Shown here: positions 9,616 to 18,845 of the stretch, piece by piece
How positions within the stretch are numbered: position 1 is the first letter of the stretch
Layout of the letters: the number at the start of each line of letters is the position of its first letter
Assembly: GCA_017306865.1 (NCBI GenBank)
Contig: JAFKHH010000014.1
Span: 310,001 to 374,000, forward strand
Direction of reading: 5' to 3'
Length of the DNA stretch: 64,000 nucleotides
Source of the DNA: Filimonas sp.
Lineage (GTDB): Bacteria; Bacteroidota; Bacteroidia; Chitinophagales; Chitinophagaceae
The notes under the pieces: model-generated
What the model was told of the DNA's origin: nothing
What the model saw: the letters and a program-made list of their open reading frames with translations, nothing else
The model's database searches: none
Position numbers and translations under genes: made by a program

Positions 9616-10428
9616 ATGCAATTTTTACCATCTACCAGTTTAGCGCCTTATATAAAAAACTATACAGTCATTGCAATAGATAATGACCTGGATGATGAGG
9701 TATTCTATCCAAGTGGCTTTGTTGACCTGGTGATCAAATTTGATGGCGCAGCAGCAACTACTATTAATGGACGGAGGAAGGATACGCCTTCTGTAGAGTT
9801 GCTGGGACATCTTACGCGCCCTACACGGCTTTCCGTAAAGGCCGGCACAACTATATTAATAGCCCGCATTTATCCTTATGCCAGCGCCTTATTTTTCCCG
9901 GATCCGCTTTCTGTATTTACAGATTACGCTACTGACTTGTATGATGTGTCTACCATAATGAGCAAAGAATTGTATGACCGGATGATCCATGCTTCTACCA
10001 TAGAAGACAGGATCAGGCTGCTGGATAATTATTTTCTCGAGCAATTACGCAAACACGAAAAGCGTCTGAAGAAGGCGGGCATACTACTGCACTTATGCAA
10101 TTATGTTTCTAACTCGGATAGTTTTGAACTGCCTGCACTTGCCCAACATGCCGGTATGTCGGAACGGTACATTCAACAACTTTACCTGGCAAATGTTGGC
10201 ATAAGCCCGGCCGCCTTTGCTGCTGTAACCCGCTTTAATAAGAGCCTGCATTTGTTACGCACCGCAAAGGTTTCTCTTACTGACATTGCGTATGAATGTG
10301 GCTATTATGACCAGGCTCATTTTATCAGGATATTTAAACAATTTACAGGCATTGTGCCATCAGCGGCACGGCGCTCTCTTGTGAAAAATGATGAGTCATT
10401 TCAACAGGCTGTAAATATTGGCTTTTAA
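9616..10428 (+). CDS. AraC-family transcriptional regulator
   Basis: The protein has 270 residues. The N-terminal part resembles the sensory domain common in Bacteroidota AraC proteins (a YPSGFVDLVIKF core near residue 30). The C-terminal third is an AraC double helix-turn-helix: LAQHAGMSERYIQQLYLANVG and TDIAYECGYYDQAHFIRIFKQFTG, the latter a near-consensus second helix pair. It stands alone, transcribed away from the PUL 1 genes and convergent with the DUF4440-like gene; the stop codons are about 20 bp apart. The ligand and target are unknown. It is unlike the response regulator at 28476, having no receiver domain. Confidence 0.92.
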   Translation: MQFLPSTSLAPYIKNYTVIAIDNDLDDEVFYPSGFVDLVIKFDGAAATTINGRRKDTPSVELLGHLTRPTRLSVKAGTTILIARIYPYASALFFPDPLSVFTDYATDLYDVSTIMSKELYDRMIHASTIEDRIRLLDNYFLEQLRKHEKRLKKAGILLHLCNYVSNSDSFELPALAQHAGMSERYIQQLYLANVGISPAAFAAVTRFNKSLHLLRTAKVSLTDIAYECGYYDQAHFIRIFKQFTGIVPSAARRSLVKNDESFQQAVNIGF

Positions 10429-10445
10429 GATGAACGAATGCCTGA

Positions 10446-10892
10446 TTATTTAGCCGGAAAATTACTACTAAACATATCCCTGTACATTTTCCATCCTGCA
10501 CCTGTTTTTTTCCATATTACAATGACTTTTCCTTTATCGATCGACTTACCATTCATGTCTGTCATTTCGTAATAGCTTTCTTCCGTTACAAAAGTTTTTG
10601 GGTCGCCATATAAATGTTGAATAGTGAAAGTGCAATGAACCTTAGGGCCATCTTTAAAAAACTTCGCCATCTGGTCTCTGCCACAAACAGGCGCTGCATT
10701 TGGCGGAAACAGGCAGGCATCTTCCGTGTACCGGGCAAGGATGGAGCCGTCATTTTTATTGGCAAGGTCTGCGTAAATCGCATTACTGGCTTCTATGGCC
10801 TTACGTACGTCCTGCATAGCAGGGTCTTGTGACTGTGCGTGGCATACACCTGCAACAACTGACAACATCATCAACAAAAACATCTTTTTCAT
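10446..10892 (-). CDS. Secreted SnoaL/DUF4440-like protein (NTF2 fold)
   Basis: The protein has 148 residues with a clear signal peptide (MKKMFLLMMLSVVAGVCHAQ). The body fits the DUF4440/SnoaL-like NTF2 fold: an N-terminal helix with DVRKAIEASNAIYADLANKNDG, a strand with ARYTEDACLFPPNAAPVCGR, then GKVIVIWKKTGAGWKMYRDM at the end. Members of this group are found in enzymes and binding proteins alike, so function cannot be assigned. It is convergent with the AraC gene and 220 bp from the divergent gene at 11114. Confidence 0.8.
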   Translation of the reverse strand: MKKMFLLMMLSVVAGVCHAQSQDPAMQDVRKAIEASNAIYADLANKNDGSILARYTEDACLFPPNAAPVCGRDQMAKFFKDGPKVHCTFTIQHLYGDPKTFVTEESYYEMTDMNGKSIDKGKVIVIWKKTGAGWKMYRDMFSSNFPAK

Positions 10893-11113
10893 TTACTATT
10901 TTTTTACAAAGCACGGCGTTTGAGCAAAAACAGAATTGTACAATTACGAACAAAATGAAAAAATACGGTGTACCTGGAATAAGGATAAGTTGCAACATCA
11001 AACACGTAAAAAAGAGTGTGCCGCAAGGGTATTTTCCTCGTTGCTATTTTATTGCTAAAGCCTCATCTTGTAATCCAACTCACCAAACGTACACACGCAC
11101 TAAACTTTAAAAT

Positions 11114-11533
11114 ATGACAACCCAACATCACTTGCCATCCGGCACATGGACGTACAGAAGTTTACTTAACAATCCTGATCTCTCCGCAGATTTTAACTCA
11201 TTGGAATTTGGCCGTGGTAACCTGCAAATCAATATCTCTGACAATGGAATATTGACCGGTAAAATTTATGATACAGGATGGGAGCTTGACCTCAATGGAT
11301 CATACCAGGGTGGTGCACCTGCTACTTTATGGTTTCGCGGCACAGGTATCGTCAGCGGTTCTTTATGGGTGTATGATTATTTGTGCTATGTAGTACCTAA
11401 TATACCTGGCGGTGTAAAACAAATACCTGCGCTGGTGGGCAGTGTAACAAGGGCCATACCACATCCTGATGGGCAGGGAGGCACAAGCCCGGCCGGTGTT
11501 GTCTGCTCTTTTTACGCAGTATTGCAAAGTTAA
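11114..11533 (+). CDS. Hypothetical beta-rich protein
   Basis: I do not recognise this 139-residue protein. It has no signal peptide. The pattern of alternating strands with short Gly/Asn turns (GTWTYRSL, GILTGKIY, GWELDLNGSY, ATLWFRGTG) suggests a small antiparallel barrel of the avidin or lipocalin type; that is fold guessing from pattern. It stands alone, with the beta-lactamase-like gene convergent downstream. Confidence 0.6.
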   Translation: MTTQHHLPSGTWTYRSLLNNPDLSADFNSLEFGRGNLQINISDNGILTGKIYDTGWELDLNGSYQGGAPATLWFRGTGIVSGSLWVYDYLCYVVPNIPGGVKQIPALVGSVTRAIPHPDGQGGTSPAGVVCSFYAVLQS

Positions 11534-11619
11534 CATTACAGCACTACCCCGGCAACCTCTCTCATCTTATGCAATGGCATGCAGAGAAGATGTTACCGGG
11601 ACGAAAAGGAACAAGATGA

Positions 11620-12714
11620 TTAATTCAAATTCTTCTTCCCATATCCTTTCGATTGCAGGTATGCATCTAAGACGGAAAACCGTATCTGATTCAAATTAGC
11701 CGTAGTTGTGTTAGATAATATTATCAGCGTTACATCCTTATCTATCAAGTGTACCCAATTGGATTCATTGCCATATCCCCCACCTTGTCTTTCTGCAAGG
11801 AGTGTATTTACATTCCCGATTTTCTTTGGATAGACCCAGAAGCCAAACGCAACATCTCCAAGATTGGGATATGCTGTAAGCATTGTATCTGTTGTTGCTT
11901 TTTTTAGTAAGGTATGATTGAAAATGGCCTGATCGAAGGTCAATAAATCCTGCGCAGTGGAATACATGGCGCCCGCGGAGAAATGATTATCGATATAATG
12001 ATAGGTAGGCATGATGAGTGAGTCTACCGAATTACTTTTATAATCATATCCTTCGTCGAGATCGCGTACAATATCCTGGTGATGCCAATAGTTTGTATTC
12101 GTCATTTTCAAGGGGATTAATATTTTCTCCCTTAACACTTCTTCAAATGGTTTGTGGCAGATATGTTCTATGATCATTCCGAGAATGATATAGTCGCCGT
12201 TGCTGTAATTAAATTTAGTGCCGGGCGTATCTATTAACTTTTCGGAACAATACCTTTTAACGAATGTATCTACCGGCCATAGGTTCTGATCATACGCTTC
12301 TGCTATGTAAGCGAGGTCCATCTCTTTTAATACTCTTCCGCTGCTATAGGTAAGCAAGTTTCTCACTGTTGCTTTATGTGCGGCTTCACCTTCATACTCA
12401 GGATAATAACAGGCAATAGTAGAGTCCAGGTTTAGCTTACCCTCTTCATACAGTTGCATGATCAAAGCGGCGGTAAATGTTTTGGTAACAGAAAAAATCT
12501 GGAACCTTGTTTTGCCGGAGAACGGGATGTTGTAATGCCGGTTTGCCAACCCGGTATAACGGAGATATTCTACTTTGCCTTTGTTGGCTATAAGTACTAC
12601 GCCATTAAAATTCCTATTGACAATGCAAGAATCAACTACTCTATCTACGCTTTTAATCTGTGCCTCGCAATTCAGCATGATGAACAACAAAGCCAAAAGG
12701 CCACATAATTTCAT
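11620..12714 (-). CDS. Serine hydrolase, beta-lactamase/penicillin-binding class C fold
   Basis: The protein has 364 residues with an N-terminal secretion signal (MKLCGLLALLFIMLNCEAQ). The class C motifs are present: the nucleophile tetrad SVTK (S75-K78) and Y170-S-N172. This fold covers beta-lactamases, D-aminopeptidases, esterases and penicillin-binding proteins, so the substrate cannot be called. It is monocistronic. A nearly palindromic LacI-type operator candidate lies 18 bp upstream of the ATG (12732-12745), which could tie it to the LacI regulators. Confidence 0.85.
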   Translation of the reverse strand: MKLCGLLALLFIMLNCEAQIKSVDRVVDSCIVNRNFNGVVLIANKGKVEYLRYTGLANRHYNIPFSGKTRFQIFSVTKTFTAALIMQLYEEGKLNLDSTIACYYPEYEGEAAHKATVRNLLTYSSGRVLKEMDLAYIAEAYDQNLWPVDTFVKRYCSEKLIDTPGTKFNYSNGDYIILGMIIEHICHKPFEEVLREKILIPLKMTNTNYWHHQDIVRDLDEGYDYKSNSVDSLIMPTYHYIDNHFSAGAMYSTAQDLLTFDQAIFNHTLLKKATTDTMLTAYPNLGDVAFGFWVYPKKIGNVNTLLAERQGGGYGNESNWVHLIDKDVTLIILSNTTTANLNQIRFSVLDAYLQSKGYGKKNLN

Positions 12715-12731
12715 GTAATGGATGGATTTAA

Positions 12732-12745
12732 ATGAATCGTTTCAT
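12732..12745. promoter_or_regulatory. Candidate LacI-family operator (near-perfect palindrome)
   Basis: ATGAATCGTTTCAT differs from its own reverse complement at only two of fourteen positions, both beside the central CG. It lies just upstream of the serine hydrolase start and resembles LacI/CcpA-type operators. The same left half occurs upstream of the PUL 2 operon. Confidence 0.35.
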
Positions 12746-12839
12746 GCAGGCGAGGATTATTTACCGGCTGGTTCCCGGGATGCAGGGAATACAGTTCACT
12801 AAATTTAAGGGTTTCTTGTTTTCTAGGTTTATAAAAGAT

Positions 12840-13223
12840 CGTTGTTGTCCGATTAAGTTTGGAGGATCTTCAATTGCCAGCGTTCATTTGTCTACCGACG
12901 GTGTTACTTTTTGTCTTGATACAAAAAGTAACCAAAAAAATCAAGGCTTCAGAAAAGCAGGCTAAAAATTGTCCCGACCGCCGAAATCCATTGAACTCGC
13001 CGCTTACAGCGCAAATAAGTAAGTTGCGTATGGCTCAAACAGCAATGGATTTTTCCGGCGTTCATGACAATTTTCTTAACGCAGCTTTTCTGAGGCCAGA
13101 CGTCTCTCTTTAAAAGCGGTTTGGGGAACTCCCCTAATTTTGAAATTATTCTTTTTCGCCTGTAATCCTTTCTGTGAAAGGATTACAAGCAACTATGTAT
13201 TGACTTTACCCGGACAACAATGA
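12840..13223 (+). repeat. MITE-like dispersed element, copy A (about 384 bp)
   Basis: The ends form imperfect terminal inverted repeats: TTGTTGTCCGATTAAGTTT at the left, and GACTTTACCCGGACAACAA at the right, which reverse-complements to TTGTTGTCCGGGTAAAGTC. Inside are the shared TTTGTCTACCGACGGTGTTA block, an ACTTTTTGT/ACAAAAAGT hairpin, and a long imperfect inverted repeat of about 50 bp per arm (around 12945-12992 and 13044-13096) whose arms carry AATCCATTG and CAATGGATT. A 12-bp-stem hairpin (TGTAATCCTTTC) is near the right end. There is no transposase, so this would be a non-autonomous element. Confidence 0.7.
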
Positions 13224-13380
13224 TAAAAGATACAACGATTGACGTATTATTATTTTTACAATTTGATTTCCTGCTTTTGCAAAAAAAGCCGCTTCAAAGC
13301 TTCTGCATCCGTTCAGCACATTTATTTGTACAAAAAAACGGCGTTCTATAATATTGCATTTTCAACCAAATAAACCCAAC

Positions 13381-13983
13381 ATGAAAAAATCCGCCCTTGC
13401 ACTATTCGTGCTGTCTATGTCTTTTTTTACTGCGGCTGCGCAGGAAGCTGAAACCGTTAATGTTACCAGGGTTACTTTCCTTAGCCCGGGCATCAGCCAG
13501 GAAATAGCCACAGGTAAATCACAGACTTTTTTTGTAGCAGCTTATGCGTATCCTTCATTTGCCTACAACTACTCCTCCTCACAAGGAAGCTCCAGTTCAT
13601 TCTCGCTTGATCCGGGAGCGGAAGTACATTACCGTTTTTATTACAATGGCACACAACGTGCAGATAATGGAAAGCGTGTAGAAATGAACAGTATGAACTA
13701 CCTGGGGCCAATAGCGCAGGTTATTTTTACTAAACAGCCTTTTACAGAACATGGTCTTGAAGAAAGCAACAGGCGCCCGCTTACAATGATTGGTGCACAA
13801 TGGGGCTTGCAGCGTAATTACAACAGCCGTTTCTGTCTTGATCTGAATCTGGGATTTGGTTACCAGTTTGGTAAGAATACTGAATTTGATTTGAGCAAAA
13901 GAGAGTACACTTCTTCTGTTACAGGACGTCCGGCGTTGATTGCAGATATTAAACTGGGCTTTTGGCTAAACAGAAGACAGTAA
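13381..13983 (+). CDS. Hypothetical exported protein, possible outer-membrane beta-barrel
   Basis: The protein has 200 residues from ATG 13381, which starts a signal peptide (MKKSALALFVLSMSFFTAAAQ); nine extra upstream codons are open but not secretory. The mature part has alternating aromatic strands (AYAYPSFAYNYSS, EVHYRFYYNG, LDLNLGFGYQFGKN, ADIKLGFWLNRRQ), typical of a small outer membrane barrel. I do not recognise the family. It is followed by a strong terminator. Confidence 0.75.
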   Translation: MKKSALALFVLSMSFFTAAAQEAETVNVTRVTFLSPGISQEIATGKSQTFFVAAYAYPSFAYNYSSSQGSSSSFSLDPGAEVHYRFYYNGTQRADNGKRVEMNSMNYLGPIAQVIFTKQPFTEHGLEESNRRPLTMIGAQWGLQRNYNSRFCLDLNLGFGYQFGKNTEFDLSKREYTSSVTGRPALIADIKLGFWLNRRQ

Positions 13984-14013
13984 ATAACAGTGCAATAGAT
14001 AAACTGTTTATCA

Positions 14014-14052
14014 TAAAAAAATCCCGGCTGCTATCGTAGCCGGGATTTTTTA
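14014..14052 (+). terminator. Rho-independent terminator
   Basis: A stem of AAAAAATCCCGGCT and its complement encloses a short loop and is followed by a T run. It lies about 30 bp after the stop of the exported protein gene and, being A/T-flanked on both sides, could work in either direction. Confidence 0.85.
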
Positions 14053-14226
14053 TGCTTATACATTTTGAAGTGACTGCACTTTACTGGTTAATGGCTACCA
14101 TTTTTTCCAAGCGCTTCCCAGGTGGTAATTCTGTTTCTTTTTAGGGCGCATTTTGTTTTTATTCAACAACAGCAATTGAACATATTCTATCTTGGTATCA
14201 CTGCCTCACATTAAGCCATTTTCATT

Positions 14227-15261
14227 ATGAACAGACAGGTTACAATTAAAGATATAGCCACTGCATTAAACCTTTCTGCCTCTACTGTCAGCAGAGCATT
14301 GCATGGCCTGGGAACGATAGGTATCTCTACCAGGAAGAAGATCATTGCATACGCGGAGCAAATGAATTATCGTCCGAACGTTATTGCCCAAAGTTTAAGA
14401 AGCCAACAAAGCCGGTCGATTGGTGTTGTGCTTTGTAATATTGATAACAATTTCTTTTCCGAAGTAGTGGATGGCATTGAATCTGCCGCCAGTGAAAAAG
14501 GCTATCTCTGTTTGTTTACCCAAAGCAGGGAGTCTTATGCGCTGGAACTAAATCATGTGGAGGCATTGGCTGCAAGAAATATTGATGGTTTGCTTGTTTC
14601 TGTTTCTGCCGGAACAAAAAAGTATGAGCATTTCCTGAGATTGCAACAATCAGGTTTGCCTATTGTATTCTTTGATCGCGTTATGGAAGACTGGCCGGCT
14701 CACCAGGTGGTAGCAGATAATTTTGCGGGCGCTTACCAGTTAACAAATCACCTGATTAACGAAGGGTATAAATGTATAGCGCATATATCCAGCGCACCGC
14801 ATTTGTCTATTACTAAAGAGCGGCTTGCGGGATACAAACGTGCATTGTGGGAGCATGCAATTCCTTATAGCCCCGAATACGTAAAGTTTACAAAGAACGG
14901 CGGGGCTTCAGCAGAAGAAAATGCAACAGCATTCAGACGGTTGCTTGCCATGGACCCGAAACCAGATGCTATTATCACTGGCTCAGACAGGCTGACGTTG
15001 CACACTTTTTCCAATGCCATTAACCACGGATATAAGGTACCACAGGATATTGCCATAGGAGGTTTTGCTAATTTAAAAGTATCGAACCTTATTCCTCCTT
15101 CACTTACCTGTGTGCATCAGCCTGCATACGAAATGGGTAAGACTGCAACAGAAATGTTGATTCAGCTAATTGGTCAAAAGCGTACAGTCAAAGAGATGGT
15201 TTATGAGCGCAAGGTGCTTGCAACTACGTTACACGTCGGGCAGTCAACTATGCGGGTATAA
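14227..15261 (+). CDS. LacI-family transcriptional regulator (second paralogue)
   Basis: The protein has 344 residues with an N-terminal LacI helix-turn-helix (TIKDIATALNLSASTVSRAL), hinge (NYRPNVIAQSLRSQQS) and effector-binding domain. It matches the PUL 1 regulator in length and through long blocks, so one likely arose by duplication. Transcribed alone towards the 3' end of the PUL 2 operon (convergent). The natural inference is that it controls PUL 2, with its candidate operator at 28153-28166, but it could also cross-talk with PUL 1. Confidence 0.93.
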   Translation: MNRQVTIKDIATALNLSASTVSRALHGLGTIGISTRKKIIAYAEQMNYRPNVIAQSLRSQQSRSIGVVLCNIDNNFFSEVVDGIESAASEKGYLCLFTQSRESYALELNHVEALAARNIDGLLVSVSAGTKKYEHFLRLQQSGLPIVFFDRVMEDWPAHQVVADNFAGAYQLTNHLINEGYKCIAHISSAPHLSITKERLAGYKRALWEHAIPYSPEYVKFTKNGGASAEENATAFRRLLAMDPKPDAIITGSDRLTLHTFSNAINHGYKVPQDIAIGGFANLKVSNLIPPSLTCVHQPAYEMGKTATEMLIQLIGQKRTVKEMVYERKVLATTLHVGQSTMRV

Positions 15262-15801
15262 AGAAGCAGCTCTCTTTTCTTTGATCATACATCAATGTCG
15301 TTGAATTTAACCACTAAGTTCACAAAGGTTGACACAAGGAACACAAGCGCTTACTTTGTGCTCATCGTGTAATGCCCTTCGCTAGCGCAGGCCTCCCGGC
15401 CAGAGGTGTTCGAAAGAATAATAAAGTCCCGGAGGGACGCCAGATTGGTAGTTTAATAATTCACACAAGCAGTTGAGCTCCGGAGGAGCGACAGAATGAA
15501 TCGTTTTGCAAGAGAATAATTCTGTCGCCGCGCTGCGGCTCTGATTGGTATGGGATATATCTTTCTACCGTTCTATCGAGCCTCCGGCTCTCTATGATAG
15601 CAAGTACACGCTATGTTTTTTGCTGAGATTATATATCAACGTCTTTCGAACACTTATGGGTAGGAGCCCTGTGCCAGTAAAGTTTATAGGTAGTTATCTA
15701 AATAAAATCAGGCCCATAAGACTATGGGCCTGCCTAAGTTTAGGGTTATTGCTTATTTATTACGGTACTGAAAAATTGTTGCGCTGTACAATAGCGCAGC
15801 G
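15262..15801. other. Repeat-rich intergenic region between convergent genes
   Basis: There is no credible gene. It contains a block (about 15308-15345) resembling the arms of the palindromic element at 37016-37141, GC-rich inverted motifs such as GTCCCGGAGGGAC (15425-15437) and GAGCTCCGGAGGAGC (15475-15489), and a dyad of ATTCTGTCGC type near 15488-15535. These look like REP-type intergenic repeats. A terminator hairpin follows at 15709-15732. An ATGAATCGTTTT string at 15496 matches the operator candidate core but is far from any start. Confidence 0.55.
15709..15732. terminator. Terminator hairpin between LacI gene and PUL 2 operon end
   Basis: CAGGCCCATA pairs perfectly with TATGGGCCTG across a four-base loop. 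It lies about 70 bp past the end of the fucosidase gene (minus strand) and could serve both convergent units. T runs are weak, so strength is uncertain. Confidence 0.6.
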
Positions 15802-17349
15802 TTATTTTACTTCAACATCAATTACGTCTCCGTTTATTGTTCTTACAGACGCAGGCACCTGGATATTGATCTGTCCTGCTGTTACTGTATATTGAAGTGT
15901 TGTATTATTACCCATTACTTTAATCTTCTTTATCTGCGCCGGTGTTGTGAATGTAACTGACAACACATCTGTCTTGTTGCTGGCGGCAGATAGTTTATTA
16001 ATTACATCCGGCATTATGAATAAATACCGGTGCTTACCTGCTGCTGTTGCGGGCACGGACGCTGTTTCAGTATCGTCCAATGAAGCTGTATTGGTGATAG
16101 CTGTGTGGTTGGTTTTCATCCAGGTTGCGATCTTATGCAGCCTGCTAATCATGGCATCACTAAATACGCCGTCTTTGGTAGGGCCAAAGTTCAATAACAA
16201 ATTAGCATTGCTAGACCGGCATGTTACCAATTGATTGAGTACATAGGCAGTAGATTTCAACGGTGCTTTTGTATAACCCCAACCCGGATCCGCAATTGTT
16301 GCGCACAACTCTGCCCAACCGGCTTGCTTTGTATTGGGCAACGCCTTATCCCCTTCCAGTGTTTTATAATCACCATAACCAAAAAATCGTGGACTCACTA
16401 CAATACCTGGCTGCAACTGATGAATGCGATCCATGGTAATGGTGCGCTGCCATGCAACATTTCCTCTAGGTATATCAGGGCCGCCGTCAAACCAGATCAT
16501 ATCTATTTTGCCATAGTTGGTCAATAGTTCTTCTACCTGCCCTTTTATATACGTTGCAACTTTCTCGTAATGCTGTTGCTTTTCCGCATCGGTTTTCGTG
16601 GTTGTTCTTACATGCAGGTCGGCATCTACTGACGGAATATTTTTATAATCTCTTCCTACACCGTAATACATGAAGCTTTGAAACTCGCGGTTAAAGTGCC
16701 AGTCTGGGCCGGAATAATACAAACCTATTTTCAACCCATATTTTCTACAGGCGGTTACAAACTCTTTTACAAAATCTCTTCCACCTAAATAGTTGTTTGT
16801 ATTAAAATCGCCGTACTTACTCGGCCACATGGCAAAACCGTCATGGTGCCTGGTTGTAAATACAACGTATTGCATACCGGCTTCTTTAGCCAGTTTCACC
16901 CAGCTATCCACATCACAGGATTGAGGATTAAAATCTTTTGCCATTGCCCAATATTGATTGGGTGTAATGCAGGATTGATTGACTTTACACCGATGCCCTG
17001 CAAAGAAATCACCATTTGCAATAAACCTGTCTACGGAATCCTGCGACGGCTTTTTTGATGACCATCCTATTTGTGTGCCTGACATCATAGGCCATGATAG
17101 GTCAAGTTCTTTTACAGATGCTATACTCCAGTGTATAAACATGCCGAAGCCTGCTTGCGGATACCATTGTGCGTCAGGATGAGTGGTGTGCTGATAATTA
17201 TTTTTCTGATCATCATCTATGCCTAGCTGCGCATGTTGCATTTTCACATCGTCCCCATTGCGCTTAGCCTGCTGTTGTGCATGCAATACGATAGGTGTGC
17301 AAGCTGCAAGCAACAATATTGTCCGAAAGCCAGGGCTATACCTTTTCAT
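15802..17349 (-). CDS. Alpha-L-fucosidase, GH29 family (PUL 2)
   Basis: The protein has 515 residues with a signal peptide (ending VLHAQQQ). GH29 enzymes remove alpha-linked L-fucose with retention. The family landmarks are present: WYPQAGFGMFIHW near 62-74, the YVVFTTRHHDGFAMW block with the conserved His pair (H168-H169), and the nucleophile candidate D288 in IDMIWFDGGPD. It is the last gene of the PUL 2 operon, 29 bp after the sulfatase. Together with the sulfatase it suggests a sulfated, fucose-bearing substrate. The C-terminal part looks like a small beta-sandwich. Confidence 0.93.
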   Translation of the reverse strand: MKRYSPGFRTILLLAACTPIVLHAQQQAKRNGDDVKMQHAQLGIDDDQKNNYQHTTHPDAQWYPQAGFGMFIHWSIASVKELDLSWPMMSGTQIGWSSKKPSQDSVDRFIANGDFFAGHRCKVNQSCITPNQYWAMAKDFNPQSCDVDSWVKLAKEAGMQYVVFTTRHHDGFAMWPSKYGDFNTNNYLGGRDFVKEFVTACRKYGLKIGLYYSGPDWHFNREFQSFMYYGVGRDYKNIPSVDADLHVRTTTKTDAEKQQHYEKVATYIKGQVEELLTNYGKIDMIWFDGGPDIPRGNVAWQRTITMDRIHQLQPGIVVSPRFFGYGDYKTLEGDKALPNTKQAGWAELCATIADPGWGYTKAPLKSTAYVLNQLVTCRSSNANLLLNFGPTKDGVFSDAMISRLHKIATWMKTNHTAITNTASLDDTETASVPATAAGKHRYLFIMPDVINKLSAASNKTDVLSVTFTTPAQIKKIKVMGNNTTLQYTVTAGQINIQVPASVRTINGDVIDVEVK

Positions 17350-17378
17350 GTTATTATGTGTTAAGATAAATGTGATGA

Positions 17379-18845
17379 TTATTTTAGTGTAAAAGGATCG
17401 TTATTCTGTTGCAACCACGCTGTTAATTGTCTTGTCATTGATTGTACCAGTGGTGATCGTTCATCATACATATTTTTCAATTCAAAAGGATCTTTCTTCA
17501 GATCAAACAAATAGGGAACGATAACGCCTTTCTCTTTTACATAAGCCAGTTTATAATCAGTTGTTCTTATACCTCTGAAACCGGAATTAGGAGAATGTGT
17601 ATTAATGGTGCCCAATAAAAATTGCGCTGCAGGTTTATCACCTTTCCCGTCCAGGAAATACGATGCATAACTTTTACCATCTACTTCACGCGGTGTTTGC
17701 TTAGCAAGGCCCATTAAGTCCAGCATTGTAGGATACAGGTCTGGTATATTACCGAGGAAAACAGCATCGTATCTCGGTGTAATATGACCGGGCCACCGAA
17801 CGATCAAAGGAATACGCATGGCTTCTTCATAAATGGTGTTCTTAGATTCCTGGTCATGCTTACCCAGACAATTGCCATGGTCCGCTACAAAAACAACAAT
17901 GGTGTTATCATCCAGTTTTAACTCTTTCAACCCTTGCAGGATCTTTCCTATTTGCTCATCCACGCCTGTGATAGCGGCATAATACAGTTTGATATTTTCC
18001 CTGTATAGTTTTCCCATAGGTGTATTTGCTGCGGGAATATTCGGGTCTTTTGTCAGAGAATCCAATGATATGTTTTTATACAGATCAATGTATCGCTGCG
18101 GCACCTGTTTGTAATTTGAATGCGGGGGATTCATCGATACAACCAGTGAAAACGGTTTGCTCGCATCACGTTCGCTGTTTGCATTTTTTAAAAATGAAAG
18201 CGCTTTCTCTGCTTCGTGTTCCGGCCCCCACTGATCTACATAATGGAACCCGTCACGGTCAGCATTGTTGTCCCAATACATTGGTCTAAGGTGCTCATCG
18301 TACGTGCCGTATGCATACCAGTAGTCGAAGCCATGCCTACGCGCAGGAGGTGTCCATTCATTCCACGCCAGCTTTTCAGTGTTGTTAGAGGTAGGGATAT
18401 AAGGCTGGTGTGGCGCATCTAAATGCCACTTGCCAATATAACCATTTGCATAGCCATTTGCTTTTAATACATCTGACCAGCAAACGGTGCTGGCCTGCAA
18501 CTCTATACCATCTGGTGCGGTTCTTGAGTTGGCATTACCTGTCACTTTATTCTTAAAGGAATATTGCCCGGAGAAGAACATTGCTCTTGCTGGTGAACAA
18601 ATAGGATTGTTGCTGACCATTTGCTCTGCAACGAAGCTCTGTGCTGCAAACTTGTCCAGCGCGGGTGTCAGTACCGGCTCTTTCTTTTCAAAACCCAACG
18701 CCTCACCTCTCCACTGGTCTACGAGTATTACAAGCAAATTAGGCTTAGCTGGTGTTTTTGTTGTGTGCTGTACGGCAAATCCGCACAGTAATAGCAAGGC
18801 GCTTGCCGGTAAGATATATGTCAATACAGAAAGTTTCATACGCAT
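17379..18845 (-). CDS. Sulfatase, S1 family (formylglycine-dependent), PUL 2
   Basis: The protein has 488 residues with an N-terminal signal sequence. It has the sulfatase signature CSPAR (C83 would be converted to formylglycine), the metal-site segments VDQWRG near 42-47 and VADHGNCLGKHD, and the FRGIRTTDYKLAY block near the C-terminus. It hydrolyses sulfate esters, presumably on oligosaccharides in the periplasm. Its start codon overlaps the stop of the upstream beta-helix gene (TAATG), which indicates translational coupling; an alternative ATG lies at 18839. No maturase gene is in the window; one elsewhere would be needed. Confidence 0.94.
   Translation of the reverse strand: MRMKLSVLTYILPASALLLLCGFAVQHTTKTPAKPNLLVILVDQWRGEALGFEKKEPVLTPALDKFAAQSFVAEQMVSNNPICSPARAMFFSGQYSFKNKVTGNANSRTAPDGIELQASTVCWSDVLKANGYANGYIGKWHLDAPHQPYIPTSNNTEKLAWNEWTPPARRHGFDYWYAYGTYDEHLRPMYWDNNADRDGFHYVDQWGPEHEAEKALSFLKNANSERDASKPFSLVVSMNPPHSNYKQVPQRYIDLYKNISLDSLTKDPNIPAANTPMGKLYRENIKLYYAAITGVDEQIGKILQGLKELKLDDNTIVVFVADHGNCLGKHDQESKNTIYEEAMRIPLIVRWPGHITPRYDAVFLGNIPDLYPTMLDLMGLAKQTPREVDGKSYASYFLDGKGDKPAAQFLLGTINTHSPNSGFRGIRTTDYKLAYVKEKGVIVPYLFDLKKDPFELKNMYDERSPLVQSMTRQLTAWLQQNNDPFTLK

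Noticed and set aside
15496-15509. Fourth LacI operator candidate (ATGAATCGTTTTGC)
   Set aside because: It lies inside a repeat region between convergent genes, far from any start codon, so it is more likely chance or repeat-derived.
15400-15560. Possible CRISPR-like or regular repeat array
   Set aside because: The GC-rich inverted motifs differ from one another and are not evenly spaced; they fit REP-type intergenic repeats instead.
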